Assembly (NCBI RefSeq): GCF_001701025.1
Contig: NZ_CP016793.1
Span: forward strand, 7,254,001-7,318,000
DNA: 64,000 nucleotides
Reading direction: 5' to 3'
Source: Lentzea guizhouensis
GTDB taxonomy: Bacteria > Actinomycetota > Actinomycetes > Mycobacteriales > Pseudonocardiaceae
In this document: positions 31,901 to 42,200 of the stretch, piece after piece
How positions within the stretch are numbered: position 1 is the stretch's first letter
Layout: each line of letters begins with the position of its first letter
Program-made: the position numbers and the translations under genes
Notes under the pieces: generated by a model
Seen by the model: the letters and a program-made list of their open reading frames with translations, nothing else
The model's database searches: none
What the model was told of the DNA's origin: nothing

Positions 31901-34900
31901 CGCCGCGCGCTGCCCGCACCCGAGGCGCACCCGGCCGCCGACCGCCACGTCGAGCCCACCACACCGGTGGAACGGGAGCTGGCCCGCGTCTGGGCCGAGG
32001 TGCTGCGCGTCGACCGCGTCGGGATCGAGGACAACTTCTTCGAGCTCGGCGGCGACTCGATCCTCAGCATCCAGCTCGTCGCCCGCGCCCGCAGGGCCGG
32101 TATCCGGTTGTCGTCCAAGGACGTCTTCCTGCACCCGACCGTCGCCGAGCTGGCCGCGACCGCGTCGGCGGTGGCCGACAGCGTGCCGGACGCCCCGGTC
32201 GCGGGTCCGGCGCCGTTGACGCCGATCCAGGAGTGGTTCTTCGAGACCGCGCCCGCGAGCCCGCACCACTTCACCATGTCGACCCACGTGGAGCTGGCGC
32301 CGGACCTGGACGAACGGGCGCTGGCCACCGCCGTGGACGCCGTGGTGGCGCACCACGACGCACTGCGCACGCGCTTCACCCGCGCCGGCGACGGGCAGTC
32401 CGGTGGCGCTCGCCCCGGTGAGACCGCGACTCCCGGCGCGCCCACCTCGTCCCGCTGGGTCCAGGACCTCGCACCCACTGCACCGACCGGCGTCCTGCGG
32501 GTGCGCGACCTGGCCGGCCTCGACGGGCCCGCGCAGGAGGAGGCCGCCCAGGCTGACGCGCTCGCCGCCCAGTCGTCGCTCGACCTCGAAGCAGGCCCTC
32601 TCATCCGTGCGGTGCTGTTCCGCCTCGGCGACCGCTTCCGGTTGTTCCTGACCGTGCACCACCTCGTCGTGGACGGTGTGTCGTGGCGCGTGCTGCTCGA
32701 CGACATCGACACCGCCTACCACCAGGTCGTCCGGGGTGAACCGGTCGCGTTGGAACCAGTGACCACCGCGTTCGCCACGTGGGCCCGCCGGCTGGCCGAC
32801 CGGGTGGCTGCAGGCGAGCTGGACGCCGACCTCGACCACTGGACCGGCTTCGCCGCGTCCGCCCCCGCCGAGCTCCCGGTCGACCACGAAGACGGTGACC
32901 CCGCCGAGGACGTCCGGTCGGTCACCGTGCGGCTCAGCCCCGCCGACACCGACGCGTTGCTGCACCAGGTGCCGGGCGTCTACCGCACGCAGGTCAACGA
33001 CGTGCTGCTGAGCGCGCTCGGCCGGGCGCTGGCCGAGTGGACCGGCCGCGACCGCGTGCTGGTCGGCCTGGAGGGCCACGGGCGCGAGGACGTGCCCGAC
33101 GACCTCGACGTCTCCCGCACCGTCGGCTGGTTCACCAGCCAGTTCCCGCTCGCCCTGCACGTGCCGGCCGGTGAGTGGGGCGGTGTGCTGAAGTCGGTCA
33201 AGGAACAGGTCCGCGCACTGCCACGCCGTGGCCAGAGCTACGCGGCGCTGCAGTACCTGGCCGCTCCCGGCTCCCCGGCGGCGGCGCTGCGGGACGACCC
33301 GCACCCGTTGATCAGCTTCAACTACCACGGCCAGTGGGACGTCGCGGCCGACGACGACGGGCTCGTCCGCGCCCGGTGCGCCCCGCTCGGCCGCGACACG
33401 GCTCCCGGCAACACCCGCGCGTACCTGATCGACGTCGTCGGGCTGGTCGAGAACGGCCGGCTGGAGCTGACCTGGCTGTACTCCGGGCGTGTGCACGACG
33501 AGCCGACCGTGTGGGCCGTGGCCGACGCGATGATGCGCGGCTTGGCGGAGATCGTCGCGCACTGTGCCGAGCCGGACGCCGGTGGCCGGACGCCGTCGGA
33601 CTTCCCGTTGGCGCACTTGGGCCAGGCGGCGGTGGACCGACTGGTCGGGACCGGTGCGGACGTTGAGGACGTCTACCCGCTGACCCCGTTGCAGGAGGGG
33701 ATGCTCTTCCACGGCCTGGCGGATCCGTCGTCCACCGCCTACTTCGACCAGGTGCGGCTGCGGTTGACCGGTGTCGCCGACGAACGAGCCCTCGCCGCGG
33801 CGTGGCAACGCGTGGTGGACCGCACGCCGGTGCTGCGCGGCGCGCTGGTCTGGGAGGGCGTCGACCGGCCGGTGCAGGTGATCCGGTCCCGGGTGGACCT
33901 GCCGACGGCGCACCACGACTGGCGCGAACTGTCCGAACAGGACCGTGAACGGGCGCTGGAAGTGCTGGTCGCACAGGAACTCGACCTGCGCCGGGCGCCG
34001 CTGATGCGGATCGACCTGGCCCGGCTGTCCGATGACGAGGTGCTGCTCGTCTGGACGTTCCACCACGTGCTGCTGGACGGCTGGAGCCTCGCGCAGGTGT
34101 TCGCCGAGGTGTGCGAGCAGTACCGGGCGCTCACCGCCGGCAGCGCGCCCGAGGTGGTCTCGCGGCGGCCGTTCCGCGACTACCTGCGCTGGCTGGACGC
34201 GCAGGACCGGTCGGAGGCCGAACGGCACTGGCGTGCGGTGCTGGCGGACTTCTCAGCGCCGACCGCGTTGCCCTACGACCGCCTGCCCGCCCGCGACCAC
34301 GCCACCGAGTCGTCCACGGCGGTGCCCGTGGCGCTCACCGCCGAGCAGACCGACCGGCTGCGCCGCACCGCCCGCCGGCACGGCCTCACGGTCAACACCG
34401 TGGTGCAGGGTGCGTGGGCGTTGTTGTTGTCCCGCTACAGCGGTGAGTCCGACGTCGTGTTCGGCACGACGGTGTCCGGGCGTCCCGGTGAGCTGCCGGG
34501 CGTGGAGCAGATGATCGGTCTGTTCATCAACACCGTGCCGGCCCGGGTTTCCGTGCGCGCCGACGCTGACGTCGCGACCTGGCTGGGAGAGGTGCAGGCC
34601 GCGCAGACGGAGTCGCGGCGGTTCGACTTCGTGTCGCTGGCGGAGCTGCGGTCGTGGAGTGGTGTGCCGGCGGGGTCGGCGTTGTTCGACAGCGCCGTCG
34701 TGTTCGAGAACTACCCGCTCAACGACGTCGCCGAGGTCGGCGGCATCCAGGCGACCGAGGTCCAGGCGCGCGACACGACCACTTTCGCGCTCACCCTCAG
34801 TGCTGTTCTCGACGAGCAGCTCCGCCTGGACCTCGCCTACGACCCGCACCTGTTCGACGCCGACACGGCCCGCCGTCTCGCCGACCGCCTGCTCCTGCTC

Positions 34901-37900
34901 GTCGACGCCATCGCCGCCGACTCCGCGCGACCGGTGTCGGACCTGCCGCTGATGACCGGCGACGAGCGGCGACTCGTGCTGGAGGAGTGGAACACCGCGG
35001 CAGCTGACGTGTCGGCGGCGTCGGTTGTCGAGGTGTTCGAGGCTCAGGTGCGTGCCACGCCGGACGCCACCGCTCTGGTGGTGGGGGATCGGTCGTTGTC
35101 GTTCGCGGAGTTGAACGCGTGGGCGAACCGGGTTGCTCGGGTGTTTGTGGCGTCGGGTGTGGGGCCGGAGCGGTTGGTGGCGTTGTCGTTGCCGCGGTCG
35201 GTGGAGTTCGTGGTGGCGTTGCTGGCGATCTGGAAGGCCGGCGGTGTGTACCTGCCGGTCGACCCGTCGCTGCCCGCCGACCGTGTGGCTTTCCTCGTGC
35301 AGGACGCGAAGCCGGTGTTGATCGTGCGGGACGCACTGCCCGAGGCCGACGGGTACGGCTCGGACGACCTGAAGCCGGTGGGGCCCGGCAATGCGGCGTA
35401 CGTGATCTACACGTCCGGCTCGACCGGCCGGCCCAAGGGTGTGGCGGTCGAGCACGGCAGCCTGGTGAACCTGCTGGTGGCGCACCGCGAGGGTTTCGTC
35501 GAGGGGAACCGGCTGCGGGTGGCGTTGTCGGCGGTGTTCTCGTTCGACACCTCACTCGAAGGCATCGTGCTGATGGCCGACGGCCACGAGCTGCACGTCC
35601 TGGACGACGACCTGCGGCTCGACCCACCGGCGCTCGTGCGGTACGTGGCCGACCAGCGGATCGACTTCCTGGACCTGACGCCGTCCTACGCCCGGCAGCT
35701 CGTGGAGGCCGGGTTGCTCGACGGTGAGCACCGGCCGAAGGTGCTGATGCTCGGTGGCGAGGCGATCGGTGAGGACCTGTGGCGGCGGCTGGCGGATGTT
35801 CCCGGTACCGCGAGCTACAACTTCTACGGCCCGACCGAGTCCACAGTGGACGCGTTGTCCGTCCGGATCACCGGTGGTGGCCGGCCGGTCGTCGGGCGGC
35901 CGTTGCCCAACGTGCGGGCATACGTGCTGGACGCGGACCTGCGGCCGGTTCCCGTCGGTGTGCCCGGTGAGCTGTTCCTGGCCGGTGCGCAGCTGGCGCG
36001 TGGCTACCTCGGTCGTGCGGGGCTGACCGCGGACCGGTTCCTGGCGGATCCGTTCGGCGGGCCGGGGGAGCGGATGTACCGCACCGGTGACCGGGCGCGG
36101 TGGCTGGCCGACGGGACGCTGGACTACCTGGGGCGGACCGACGACCAGGTCAAGATCCGCGGTCACCGCGTCGAACCCGGTGAGGTCGAGGCGGCGCTGG
36201 CACGGCACCCCGAGGTCCGGGAGGCCGTGGTGATCGCTCGCCAGGTCGACGGTCACCAGCGGCTCGTGGCGTACGTGACGGGTGCGGGCAAGGACCTGCG
36301 CGCGTGGCTGGGCGACCGGCTGCCCGACTACCTGGTGCCCTCGGCGTTCGTGGAGCTCGACGCCATTCCGCTCAACGCCAACGGCAAGGTCGACCGCCGG
36401 GCCCTGCCCGCTCCCGACTTCACCGAGGCACGCGCCGAGCACGTCGCACCGCGCACGGACGTGGAACGGGACGTGGCCGACATCTGGTCCGAGGTGCTGG
36501 GCGTGCCCGGCATCGGCGTGCGGGACAACTTCTTCGAGCTCGGCGGCGACTCCCTCCTCAGCATCCGGGTGATCTCCCGGCTGCGGGCCGCGTTCGACGT
36601 GGAGATGTCGCCGCGTGCCCTGTTCACCCACCCGACCGTCGCCGGGATCGCCGCGCTGGTCGCCGAGTCGGCACAGGCCCGGCTGGACGAGATCCCCGTG
36701 GTGCCGCGCGACGGCGGGCTGCCGCTGTCGTTCGCGCAGCAGCGGCTGTGGTTCCTCGACGAGTTCGAACCCGGCGGCGTGGAGTACCTCTCGCCGTCGG
36801 TCCTGCGGCTGCGCGGTCCGCTGGACGTCGACGCGCTGGCCGCGGCCCTGACGGCACTGGTGGCGCGGCACGAGTCGCTGCGCACCACGTTCGACACGGT
36901 GGACGGGCACGGCGTGCAGGTCGTGCACCCGCCGCAGCCCGTCGAGGTGCCGGTGGTCGAGGTGACCGAGGAGGAGCTGGCGGACGTCCTGACCCGTGAG
37001 ACGACCACGCCGTTCGACCTGGCACGGCCCGCTGGTGCGGGTGCTGCTGGCCCGGCTGAGCCCGGACGACCACGTGCTCTCCCTGGTGCTGCACCACATC
37101 GTGACCGACGGCTGGTCCAACGGCGTGCTGCTGGCCGAGCTGGGTGCCTGCTACGAGGCCGCGACGTACGGCAGGGACGCGAAGCTGCCCGACCTGCCGG
37201 TGCAGTACGCCGACTTCGCGGTGTGGCAACGCAACGCCTCGACCGAGGAGGCGTTGCAGGAGCACCTGGCGCACTGGAGGCGCGCGTTGGACGGCGTGCG
37301 GCCGCTGGAGCTGCCGACCGACCGGCCCCGGCCGGCCGCCCGCGGCAAGCAGGGCGCGCTGGTGCACTTCCAGGTGCCCGCCGAGGTCACCGACCGGCTC
37401 AAGGCCTTGGCCCGCGAGCACGACGGCACCCTGTTCATGGCACTGGTCGCCGCCTGCCAGGCGGTGTTCTCCCGCTGGTCGGGGCAGCAGGACGTCGCCG
37501 TCGGCACGGTCGTCTCCGGCCGCGACCGCACCGAGCTGGAGGGCCTGGTCGGGTTCTTCGTCAACACGCTGGTGCTCAGGTCCGCAGTGGACCCGGGGCA
37601 GGGCTTCGGACAGCTGCTCGGCCAGGTCCGGGAGACGGTGCTCGACGCGTTCGCCCACCAGGACGTGCCGTTCGAACGGGTCGTGGACGAGGTGCACCCC
37701 GTGCGCGACCCCAGCCGCACCCCGCTGTTCCAGGCGATGGTCGTGCTGCAGAACACCGGTGGCGACGAACCGCGCCTGCCGGGCCTGCACGTCGAGGAGC
37801 TGCCGCCACCGTCGGTCGCGGCGGGCTTCGACGTGTCGTTCCAGTTCCAGGAGTTCGACGGCCGCCTGGAGGCGGTGCTGACCTACGACACCGCGTTGTT

Positions 37901-39055
37901 CGACACCACCACGGCCGAGCGGCTGGCGGCGCACGTCGGCGTGCTGCTCGACGCCGCGACCACCGAGCCCGGCCGCGCCGTGGCCGACCTGCCGCTGCTC
38001 ACCGACGACGAGCTCGCGACCGTGCTGGAGAGGTGGAACGACACCGGCACCGCGGGCCCGGCACCTGCGTACCACGAGGTGTTCCAGGACCGCGCCGCCC
38101 GCACGCCGGACGCGACGGCCCTGGTCGACGGCGAGCGGTCGTGGACCTTCGCCGAGCTCAACGCGCAGGCCAACCGCATCGCCCACCACCTGATCGCGGC
38201 CGGTGTCGGACCGGAGTCGGTGGTGGCACTGGCGTTGCCGCGGTCGGCCGAGCTGGTGCTCGCGATCCTGGCCGTGCTGAAGGCGGGCGGCGCGTACGTG
38301 CCGGTCGACCCGGAGCACCCGGCGGAGCGGATCGCGTTCGTGCTGGACGACGCCCAGCCACTGCTCGTGGTCGCCGCGGACGACACCGTCGCCGGTCTTC
38401 CGCACGTGCGGGTGGACGGTTCCGCTGTGGCCGCGCGTCCCGCAGCCGATCCGGTCGGCGGCGACCTGCATGCGCGGGTGGACGACCCGGCCGCTGCCGC
38501 GCGTTCCGCGACGGACGCGGTCGGCGGCGACCTGCCGCTGGTGCGGCTCGACGACCCCGCCGTGGCCGCGCTCCGCGACCGACCCGACCGACGCCGATCG
38601 CACGGCACCGCTGCGCCCGGAGCACGCCGCGTACGTCATCTACACGTCCGGCTCCACCGGCCGGCCCAAGGGCGTGGTGGTCGAGCACCGCCAGCTCGCC
38701 GCCCTCGTCGCCGACCACCACACCCGCCTGCTGCCCCAGGACGGCAGGGTCCTGCGCGGCATCGCCACCGCCGCCTACACCTTCGACGCCTCCTGGGAGG
38801 GCCTGCTCCTGCTGGCCGCGGGCCACGAGCTGCACCTGCTCGACGACGACGTCCGGCTCGACCCGCGGGCCGTCGTCGAGCACATCGCGCGGCACCGCAT
38901 CGACTTCCTCAGCTGCACCCCGTCCTACCTCCAGCAGCTCCTGCCGGAAGGGGTGCTCGCGCAGGGACGTCCGCTGCTGCTCGCGCTGGGCGGCGAGGCC
39001 ATCGGCGAGCCGCTGTGGCGTGCGCTGGCCGACGCCGAGAACATCACCGCGGTGA
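28991..39055 (+). CDS. NRPS 2, 5' part: modules 5-6 and start of module 7; out of frame after 37027
   Basis: Start ATG 28991, with GAGGAG 10 bases upstream that overlaps the NRPS 1 stop. The N-terminal SIEDRIAALPPHLREQMRRR looks like a docking helix. Modules: C5 (HHVVTDG, LCL), A5, PCP5, E5 (about 32205-33640); C6 (HHVLLDG, DCL), A6, PCP6 LGGDSL near 36545; then C7 begins ([16 protein letters not shown]). At 37025-37027 the frame is lost inside C7 (FDLAR, then nonsense), and the residues after 37027 to the stop at 39055 are not real protein. Pockets: A5 DAYWWGGTFK (Val); A6 DTEDMGFVDK, with acidic residues at 239 and 278 suggesting a cationic side chain. E5 carries a Gly/Pro/Ser insertion at about 32390-32460. 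Restoring three lost dinucleotides joins this to 39275-48730 as one protein of about 6580 residues. Confidence 0.85.
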   Translation: MSSSIEDRIAALPPHLREQMRRRLSGRSQQADAIRPADRSKPLPLSFPQQRLWFLDSFQPGGSGYNSALALRLTGSVDVAALTAALTGLVARHESLRTTLDEVDGVGVQVVHPPFDLALPVAQAQDDLDELLVEEYSRPFDLRQGPLVRALLVRLAQDEHVLLVTAHHVVTDGWSMGVLTEELGELYGAAVAGREAVLPALPLQYADFAAWQRERLSGDALRGQVEHWTRRLSGTTPLELPTDRPRPPVRTTNGAVQSFTIPATTTAALRALAHDRGTILFSVLMAGCQALLARYAGQDDVAVGTVTTGRGRPGLERLVGFFVNTVVLRSTVDSRVSFAEFLDQVKENVKEAYAHDEVPLEHVVDALRVERDVSRNPLFDVMVLLQNAERTPPTLPGLAVDQVGLSRRDAIFDLTIEFQERDGLLDGVVEYNTDLFDATTIARLTDHLVRLLGGAAADPRRPLGELPWLSEAERDQVLVGWNDAHRAPVEDTITGRFAEQARRTPDAPAVVFDDVVLTYAELDAQANRLAGELIGLGVRPEDPVGLLVERSADLVVAELAVLKAGAAYVPLDGRAPVERTRRVLADSGIAVVLTDPRNRDVVTSVHTGQVVVLDGDRTGAADPAVVVHPDQLAYVMHTSGSTGVPKGVAVRHRDVVALALDSRFATGAHDRVLLHSPSAFDASTYELWVPLLRGGQVVVARPGDVDADAIRDAVAHGVTAIWLTAGLFRLVAQEAPEAFAGLREVWTGGDVVPAAAVRGVLAACPGLTVVDGYGPTETTTFATSFPMTDTVPDVIPIGRPLDGMAVYVLDEGLRPVPVGVPGELFLAGAGVARGYLGQPGLTAERFLPDPFGPPGSRMYRTGDIGRWRAHGVVEFVGRTDDQVKIRGFRVETGEIDALLVRHPEVAQSITVARTDDGRKQLVAYLVPAAGTVPAHAELRTWLTRELPDYMVPSAFVVLDALPLSGNGKVDRRALPAPEAHPAADRHVEPTTPVERELARVWAEVLRVDRVGIEDNFFELGGDSILSIQLVARARRAGIRLSSKDVFLHPTVAELAATASAVADSVPDAPVAGPAPLTPIQEWFFETAPASPHHFTMSTHVELAPDLDERALATAVDAVVAHHDALRTRFTRAGDGQSGGARPGETATPGAPTSSRWVQDLAPTAPTGVLRVRDLAGLDGPAQEEAAQADALAAQSSLDLEAGPLIRAVLFRLGDRFRLFLTVHHLVVDGVSWRVLLDDIDTAYHQVVRGEPVALEPVTTAFATWARRLADRVAAGELDADLDHWTGFAASAPAELPVDHEDGDPAEDVRSVTVRLSPADTDALLHQVPGVYRTQVNDVLLSALGRALAEWTGRDRVLVGLEGHGREDVPDDLDVSRTVGWFTSQFPLALHVPAGEWGGVLKSVKEQVRALPRRGQSYAALQYLAAPGSPAAALRDDPHPLISFNYHGQWDVAADDDGLVRARCAPLGRDTAPGNTRAYLIDVVGLVENGRLELTWLYSGRVHDEPTVWAVADAMMRGLAEIVAHCAEPDAGGRTPSDFPLAHLGQAAVDRLVGTGADVEDVYPLTPLQEGMLFHGLADPSSTAYFDQVRLRLTGVADERALAAAWQRVVDRTPVLRGALVWEGVDRPVQVIRSRVDLPTAHHDWRELSEQDRERALEVLVAQELDLRRAPLMRIDLARLSDDEVLLVWTFHHVLLDGWSLAQVFAEVCEQYRALTAGSAPEVVSRRPFRDYLRWLDAQDRSEAERHWRAVLADFSAPTALPYDRLPARDHATESSTAVPVALTAEQTDRLRRTARRHGLTVNTVVQGAWALLLSRYSGESDVVFGTTVSGRPGELPGVEQMIGLFINTVPARVSVRADADVATWLGEVQAAQTESRRFDFVSLAELRSWSGVPAGSALFDSAVVFENYPLNDVAEVGGIQATEVQARDTTTFALTLSAVLDEQLRLDLAYDPHLFDADTARRLADRLLLLVDAIAADSARPVSDLPLMTGDERRLVLEEWNTAAADVSAASVVEVFEAQVRATPDATALVVGDRSLSFAELNAWANRVARVFVASGVGPERLVALSLPRSVEFVVALLAIWKAGGVYLPVDPSLPADRVAFLVQDAKPVLIVRDALPEADGYGSDDLKPVGPGNAAYVIYTSGSTGRPKGVAVEHGSLVNLLVAHREGFVEGNRLRVALSAVFSFDTSLEGIVLMADGHELHVLDDDLRLDPPALVRYVADQRIDFLDLTPSYARQLVEAGLLDGEHRPKVLMLGGEAIGEDLWRRLADVPGTASYNFYGPTESTVDALSVRITGGGRPVVGRPLPNVRAYVLDADLRPVPVGVPGELFLAGAQLARGYLGRAGLTADRFLADPFGGPGERMYRTGDRARWLADGTLDYLGRTDDQVKIRGHRVEPGEVEAALARHPEVREAVVIARQVDGHQRLVAYVTGAGKDLRAWLGDRLPDYLVPSAFVELDAIPLNANGKVDRRALPAPDFTEARAEHVAPRTDVERDVADIWSEVLGVPGIGVRDNFFELGGDSLLSIRVISRLRAAFDVEMSPRALFTHPTVAGIAALVAESAQARLDEIPVVPRDGGLPLSFAQQRLWFLDEFEPGGVEYLSPSVLRLRGPLDVDALAAALTALVARHESLRTTFDTVDGHGVQVVHPPQPVEVPVVEVTEEELADVLTRETTTPFDLARPAGAGAAGPAEPGRPRALPGAAPHRDRRLVQRRAAGRAGCLLRGRDVRQGREAARPAGAVRRLRGVATQRLDRGGVAGAPGALEARVGRRAAAGAADRPAPAGRPRQAGRAGALPGARRGHRPAQGLGPRARRHPVHGTGRRLPGGVLPLVGAAGRRRRHGRLRPRPHRAGGPGRVLRQHAGAQVRSGPGAGLRTAARPGPGDGARRVRPPGRAVRTGRGRGAPRARPQPHPAVPGDGRAAEHRWRRTAPAGPARRGAAATVGRGGLRRVVPVPGVRRPPGGGADLRHRVVRHHHGRAAGGARRRAARRRDHRARPRRGRPAAAHRRRARDRAGEVERHRHRGPGTCVPRGVPGPRRPHAGRDGPGRRRAVVDLRRAQRAGQPHRPPPDRGRCRTGVGGGTGVAAVGRAGARDPGRAEGGRRVRAGRPGAPGGADRVRAGRRPATARGRRGRHRRRSSARAGGRFRCGRASRSRSGRRRPACAGGRPGRCRAFRDGRGRRRPAAGAARRPRRGRAPRPTRPTPIARHRCARSTPRTSSTRPAPPAGPRAWWSSTASSPPSSPTTTPACCPRTAGSCAASPPPPTPSTPPGRACSCWPRATSCTCSTTTSGSTRGPSSSTSRGTASTSSAAPRPTSSSSCRKGCSRRDVRCCSRWAARPSASRCGVRWPTPRTSPR
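34601..35850 (+). repeat. Module 6 copy of a near-identical module 6/8 tract
   Basis: Bases 34601-34717 are identical to 42209-42325 (117 bp, end of the C domain). Bases 35021-35283 match 42632-42894 with 3 differences (start of the A domain). About 150 bp from 35702 match 43313 onwards almost perfectly. The spacing is a constant ~7.61 kb. The tract is notably richer in TTG/GTG codons than its flanks. Confidence 0.85.
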
Positions 39056-39274
39056 ACCTCTACGGCCCGACCGAGTGCACGGTGGACTCGGTGTGGACGG
39101 AGGTCACCGACCGGGACCGGCCGGTGATCGGCACACCGGGACAGGGCCTGCGGGCCTACGTGCTCGACGCCGGGCTGCGGCCCCAGCCGGTCGGCGTGCC
39201 CGGCGAGCTGCACCTGGCGGGCGACCAGGTGGCCCGCGGCTACCTGCCGGCCCGGCCTGACCGCCGACCGGTTC
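37025..39274 (+). pseudogene. Frameshifted stretch of NRPS module 7 (C7-A7)
   Basis: The coding frame moves three times: frame 2 to 0 at about 37025, frame 0 to 1 at about 38571, and frame 1 to 2 at about 39247-39252. The true protein is read from 37026-38570 ([27 protein letters not shown] of C7, then A7 start), from 38571-39246 ([38 protein letters not shown]), and then from the next entry ([16 protein letters not shown]). Each break is repaired by inserting two bases (CGCGG, GCGCGC and CCGCGG respectively), so the net change is six bases and downstream frame is preserved. Pocket of A7: D-A-E-S-A-G-L-V-D, not a clear match; somewhat Lys-like. Sequencing error is likely; if real, module 7 is dead. 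Confidence 0.8.
38406..38609 (+). repeat. Tandem repeat in the A7 linker (three imperfect 66-69 bp copies)
   Basis: Copies begin at 38406, 38472 and 38541 with GTGCGGGTGGAC-like starts. They encode about 22 residues each (RVDGSAVAARPAADPVGGDL, then RVDDPAAAARSATDAVGGDL, then a diverged third). They lengthen the variable stretch just before the [11 protein letters not shown] core. The second frameshift lies in the third copy. Confidence 0.7.
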
Positions 39275-42200
39275 GTGGCCGACCCGTTCGGCCCGCCCGG
39301 CAGCCGGATGTACCGGACCGGCGACCTGGTCCGGTGGACCGCCGACGGTGCTGAGTACCCGGCCGCGGACGACCAGGTCAAGATCCGCGGCTACCGCGTC
39401 GAACCGGGCGAGGCCGAGGCCGCGCTGCTCGGCCTGCCGGGGGTGGTGGAGGCCGCGGTCGTGGCCCAGGAGGTCGAGGCCGGCACGCACCGCCTCGTCG
39501 GGTACGTCGTGGGCGCGGTGGACGCGGACGAGCTGCGGGCCGGGGTGAAGCGGCGGTTGCCGGACTACCTGGTGCCGTCGTTGTTCGTGCTGCTCGACGA
39601 GCTGCCCAAGACCGACAGCGGCAAGGTCGACCGCCGCGCCCTGCCCGCTCCCGAGGCCGGCGGCGGGCAGGACCACGTGGCACCGCGCACCGCCGTGGAA
39701 CGCGAGCTGGCGCGGGTGTGGTCCGAGGCGCTGCGGGTGGACCGGGTCGGTGTGCACGACAACTTCTTCGGTCTCGGCGGTGACTCGATCCTGAGCATCC
39801 AGGTCGTGTCGAAGGCCCGCCAGGCCGGTCTGGAACTGGTCACCAAGGACCTGTTCACCCACCAGACGATCGCCGAGCTCGCCACCGTGGTCCGCACGAG
39901 CGAACCGAAGACCGACCTCCCGGAGATCGCCGGCCCGGCACCGCTCACGCCGATCCAGCGCTGGTACCTCGCCTCCAACGAGGACAACCCGCACCACTTC
40001 ACCATGTCGGTGCACCTGGAGCTGACCGACGACGTCGACGCCGACGCGTTGGCGCGCGCCCTGGCCGCGGTCGTGGCGCACCACGAGGGCCTGCGCACCC
40101 GCTTCACCCGTGTGAACGGCGAGTGGGTTCAGGACGTGGCGGACGCCGTGGTGGAGCTGGAACGCCACGACGTGTCCGCGGAGGAGGAAGAAGCGGCGGT
40201 CGCCCAGACCGGGCTGGACATCACCCATGGGCCGGTCATGCGCGCGTTGTTGTTCTCCGGCAAGCGGTTGAGCCTCGTGGTGCACCACCTCGTCGTGGAC
40301 GGCGTGTCGTGGCGGATCCTGCTCGGCGACCTGGAGACCGCGTACCGCCAGGCTCTGGCGGGCGAGCGGATCGTCCTGGACCCGGTCGGCACCCGGTTCA
40401 CCCAGTGGGCCCACCGGCTGGCCGGGCACGTGCGGTCCGGCGCGTTCGACGCCGAACTGCCGCACTGGACCGCCGCGCTCGCCGTGCCGGGTGATGTTCC
40501 CGTGGACCGTGACGGACCGAACACCGCCGACTCGACGCGCGTCATCTCGGTGCGGCTGGACCGCGAGCACACCGACGCCCTGCTGCACCGCGTGCCGGAC
40601 GTCTACCGCACGCAGGTCAACGACGTGCTGCTGAGCGCGCTCGGCCGGGCGCTGTCAGGGTGGACCGGGCGGGACCGGGTCGCCGTGACGATGGAGGGCC
40701 ACGGCCGTGAGGACGTGCTCGACGGCGCCGACATCTCGCGCACGGTCGGCTGGTTCACCACGCAGTACCCGGTCGCGCTCACCGTGCCCGCCGGCGACTG
40801 GGGCGCGGTGCTCAAGTCGGTCAAGGAACAGCTGCGGGCCGTGCCCGGCCGTGGTTTCGGCTTCGAGGCACTCCGCCAGCTCCGGGACAACTCCCTGGCC
40901 GGGTCCGCGCTGCCGCCGGTCAGCTTCAACTACCACGGCCGGTTCGACGTGGCCGCGGCCGGGGAAGGCCTGGTCCGAGGCCGGCTGGAGGACCGGGGAG
41001 CCGACGCGGCCGCCGACCGCACGCGCCCGTTCCAGCTCGACGTCGTCGGCGGCGTGGAGGACGGCGAACTGGTGCTGTCCTGGTTCTACTCCGAGCACCT
41101 GCACGACGAGTCGACCGTGCGGGCCGTGGCCGACGCGGTGGTGCGCGGGTTGGCGGAGATCGTCGCGCACTGCGCCGAGCCGGGTGCCGGTGGCCGGACG
41201 CCGTCGGACTTCCCGTTGGCGCACTTGGACCAGGCGGCGGTGGACCGGCTGGTCGGGACCGGCGCCGAGGTCGAGGACGTCTACCCGCTGACGCCGCTGC
41301 AGACCGGCATGCTGTTCCACACGCTGGTGGACGACACGTCGACGGCCTACTCGAACCGGTTCCGGCTGCGGCTCGCCGGGGTGTCCGACCCGGACGCGCT
41401 GGCCGAGGCCTGCCGCCGGGTCGTGGACCGCACACCGGTGCTGCGCGGCGGTGTGGTGTGGGAGGGCGTCGAGGCTCCCGTGCAGGTCGTGCGGCACCGC
41501 GTGGACGTGCCGATCACCCTGCACGACTGGCGCCACCTGCCCGTCGAGGAGCAGGAGGCCGCGCACGACTCAGTGGGCGGCGAGGAGCTGGACCTGACCA
41601 CACCTCCGTTGCTGCGCCTGGCGATCGCGCGGCTCACCGACGACGAGGTCACGCTGTTCTGGACCGCCCACCACGTGCTGCTGGACGGGTGGAGCTTCGC
41701 GCAGGTGCTGGTCGAGGTGAGCGAGCAGTACACCGCGCTAGTCCACGGCCGGGAGCCGGAGCTCGCGCCGCGCCGGCCGTTCCGCGACTACCTGCGGTGG
41801 CTGGCCGAGCAGGACACCGCGGCCGCCGAACGGCACTGGCGGCAGGTGCTCGCCGGGGTCGAGGCGCCGACACCGTTGCCCTACGACCGTTCTCCCGTCC
41901 AAGCACATCGCGCGGAGTCCAGCGCGTCCGTCCACATCGCACTGGACGCCGACCGGTCGGCGCGGCTGAACCGGGTGGCGCGCGCCGCCGGGTTGACCGC
42001 CAACACCGTGGTGCAGGGCGCGTGGGCGTTGCTGCTCTCGCGCTACAGCGGTGAGTCCGACGTCGTGTTCGGCACGACGGTCTCCGGACGCCCGGCCGAA
42101 CTGCCGGGCATCGGGTCCATGGTCGGCATGTTCATCAACACCGTGCCCACCCGCGTCGGGGTCGATCCGCACGCCTCGGTGCTGCCGTGGCTGCGGGAGG

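Noticed and set aside
28577..34228. Long minus-strand open frame opposite the NRPS 1/NRPS 2 junction
   Set aside because: Same shadow effect; crosses the real gene boundary and shows no protein family.
37025..39255. Programmed ribosomal frameshifting as the cause of the NRPS breaks
   Set aside because: Three separate events in one module, no slippery sequence, and each is repaired by the same CG dinucleotide; error or mutation is simpler.
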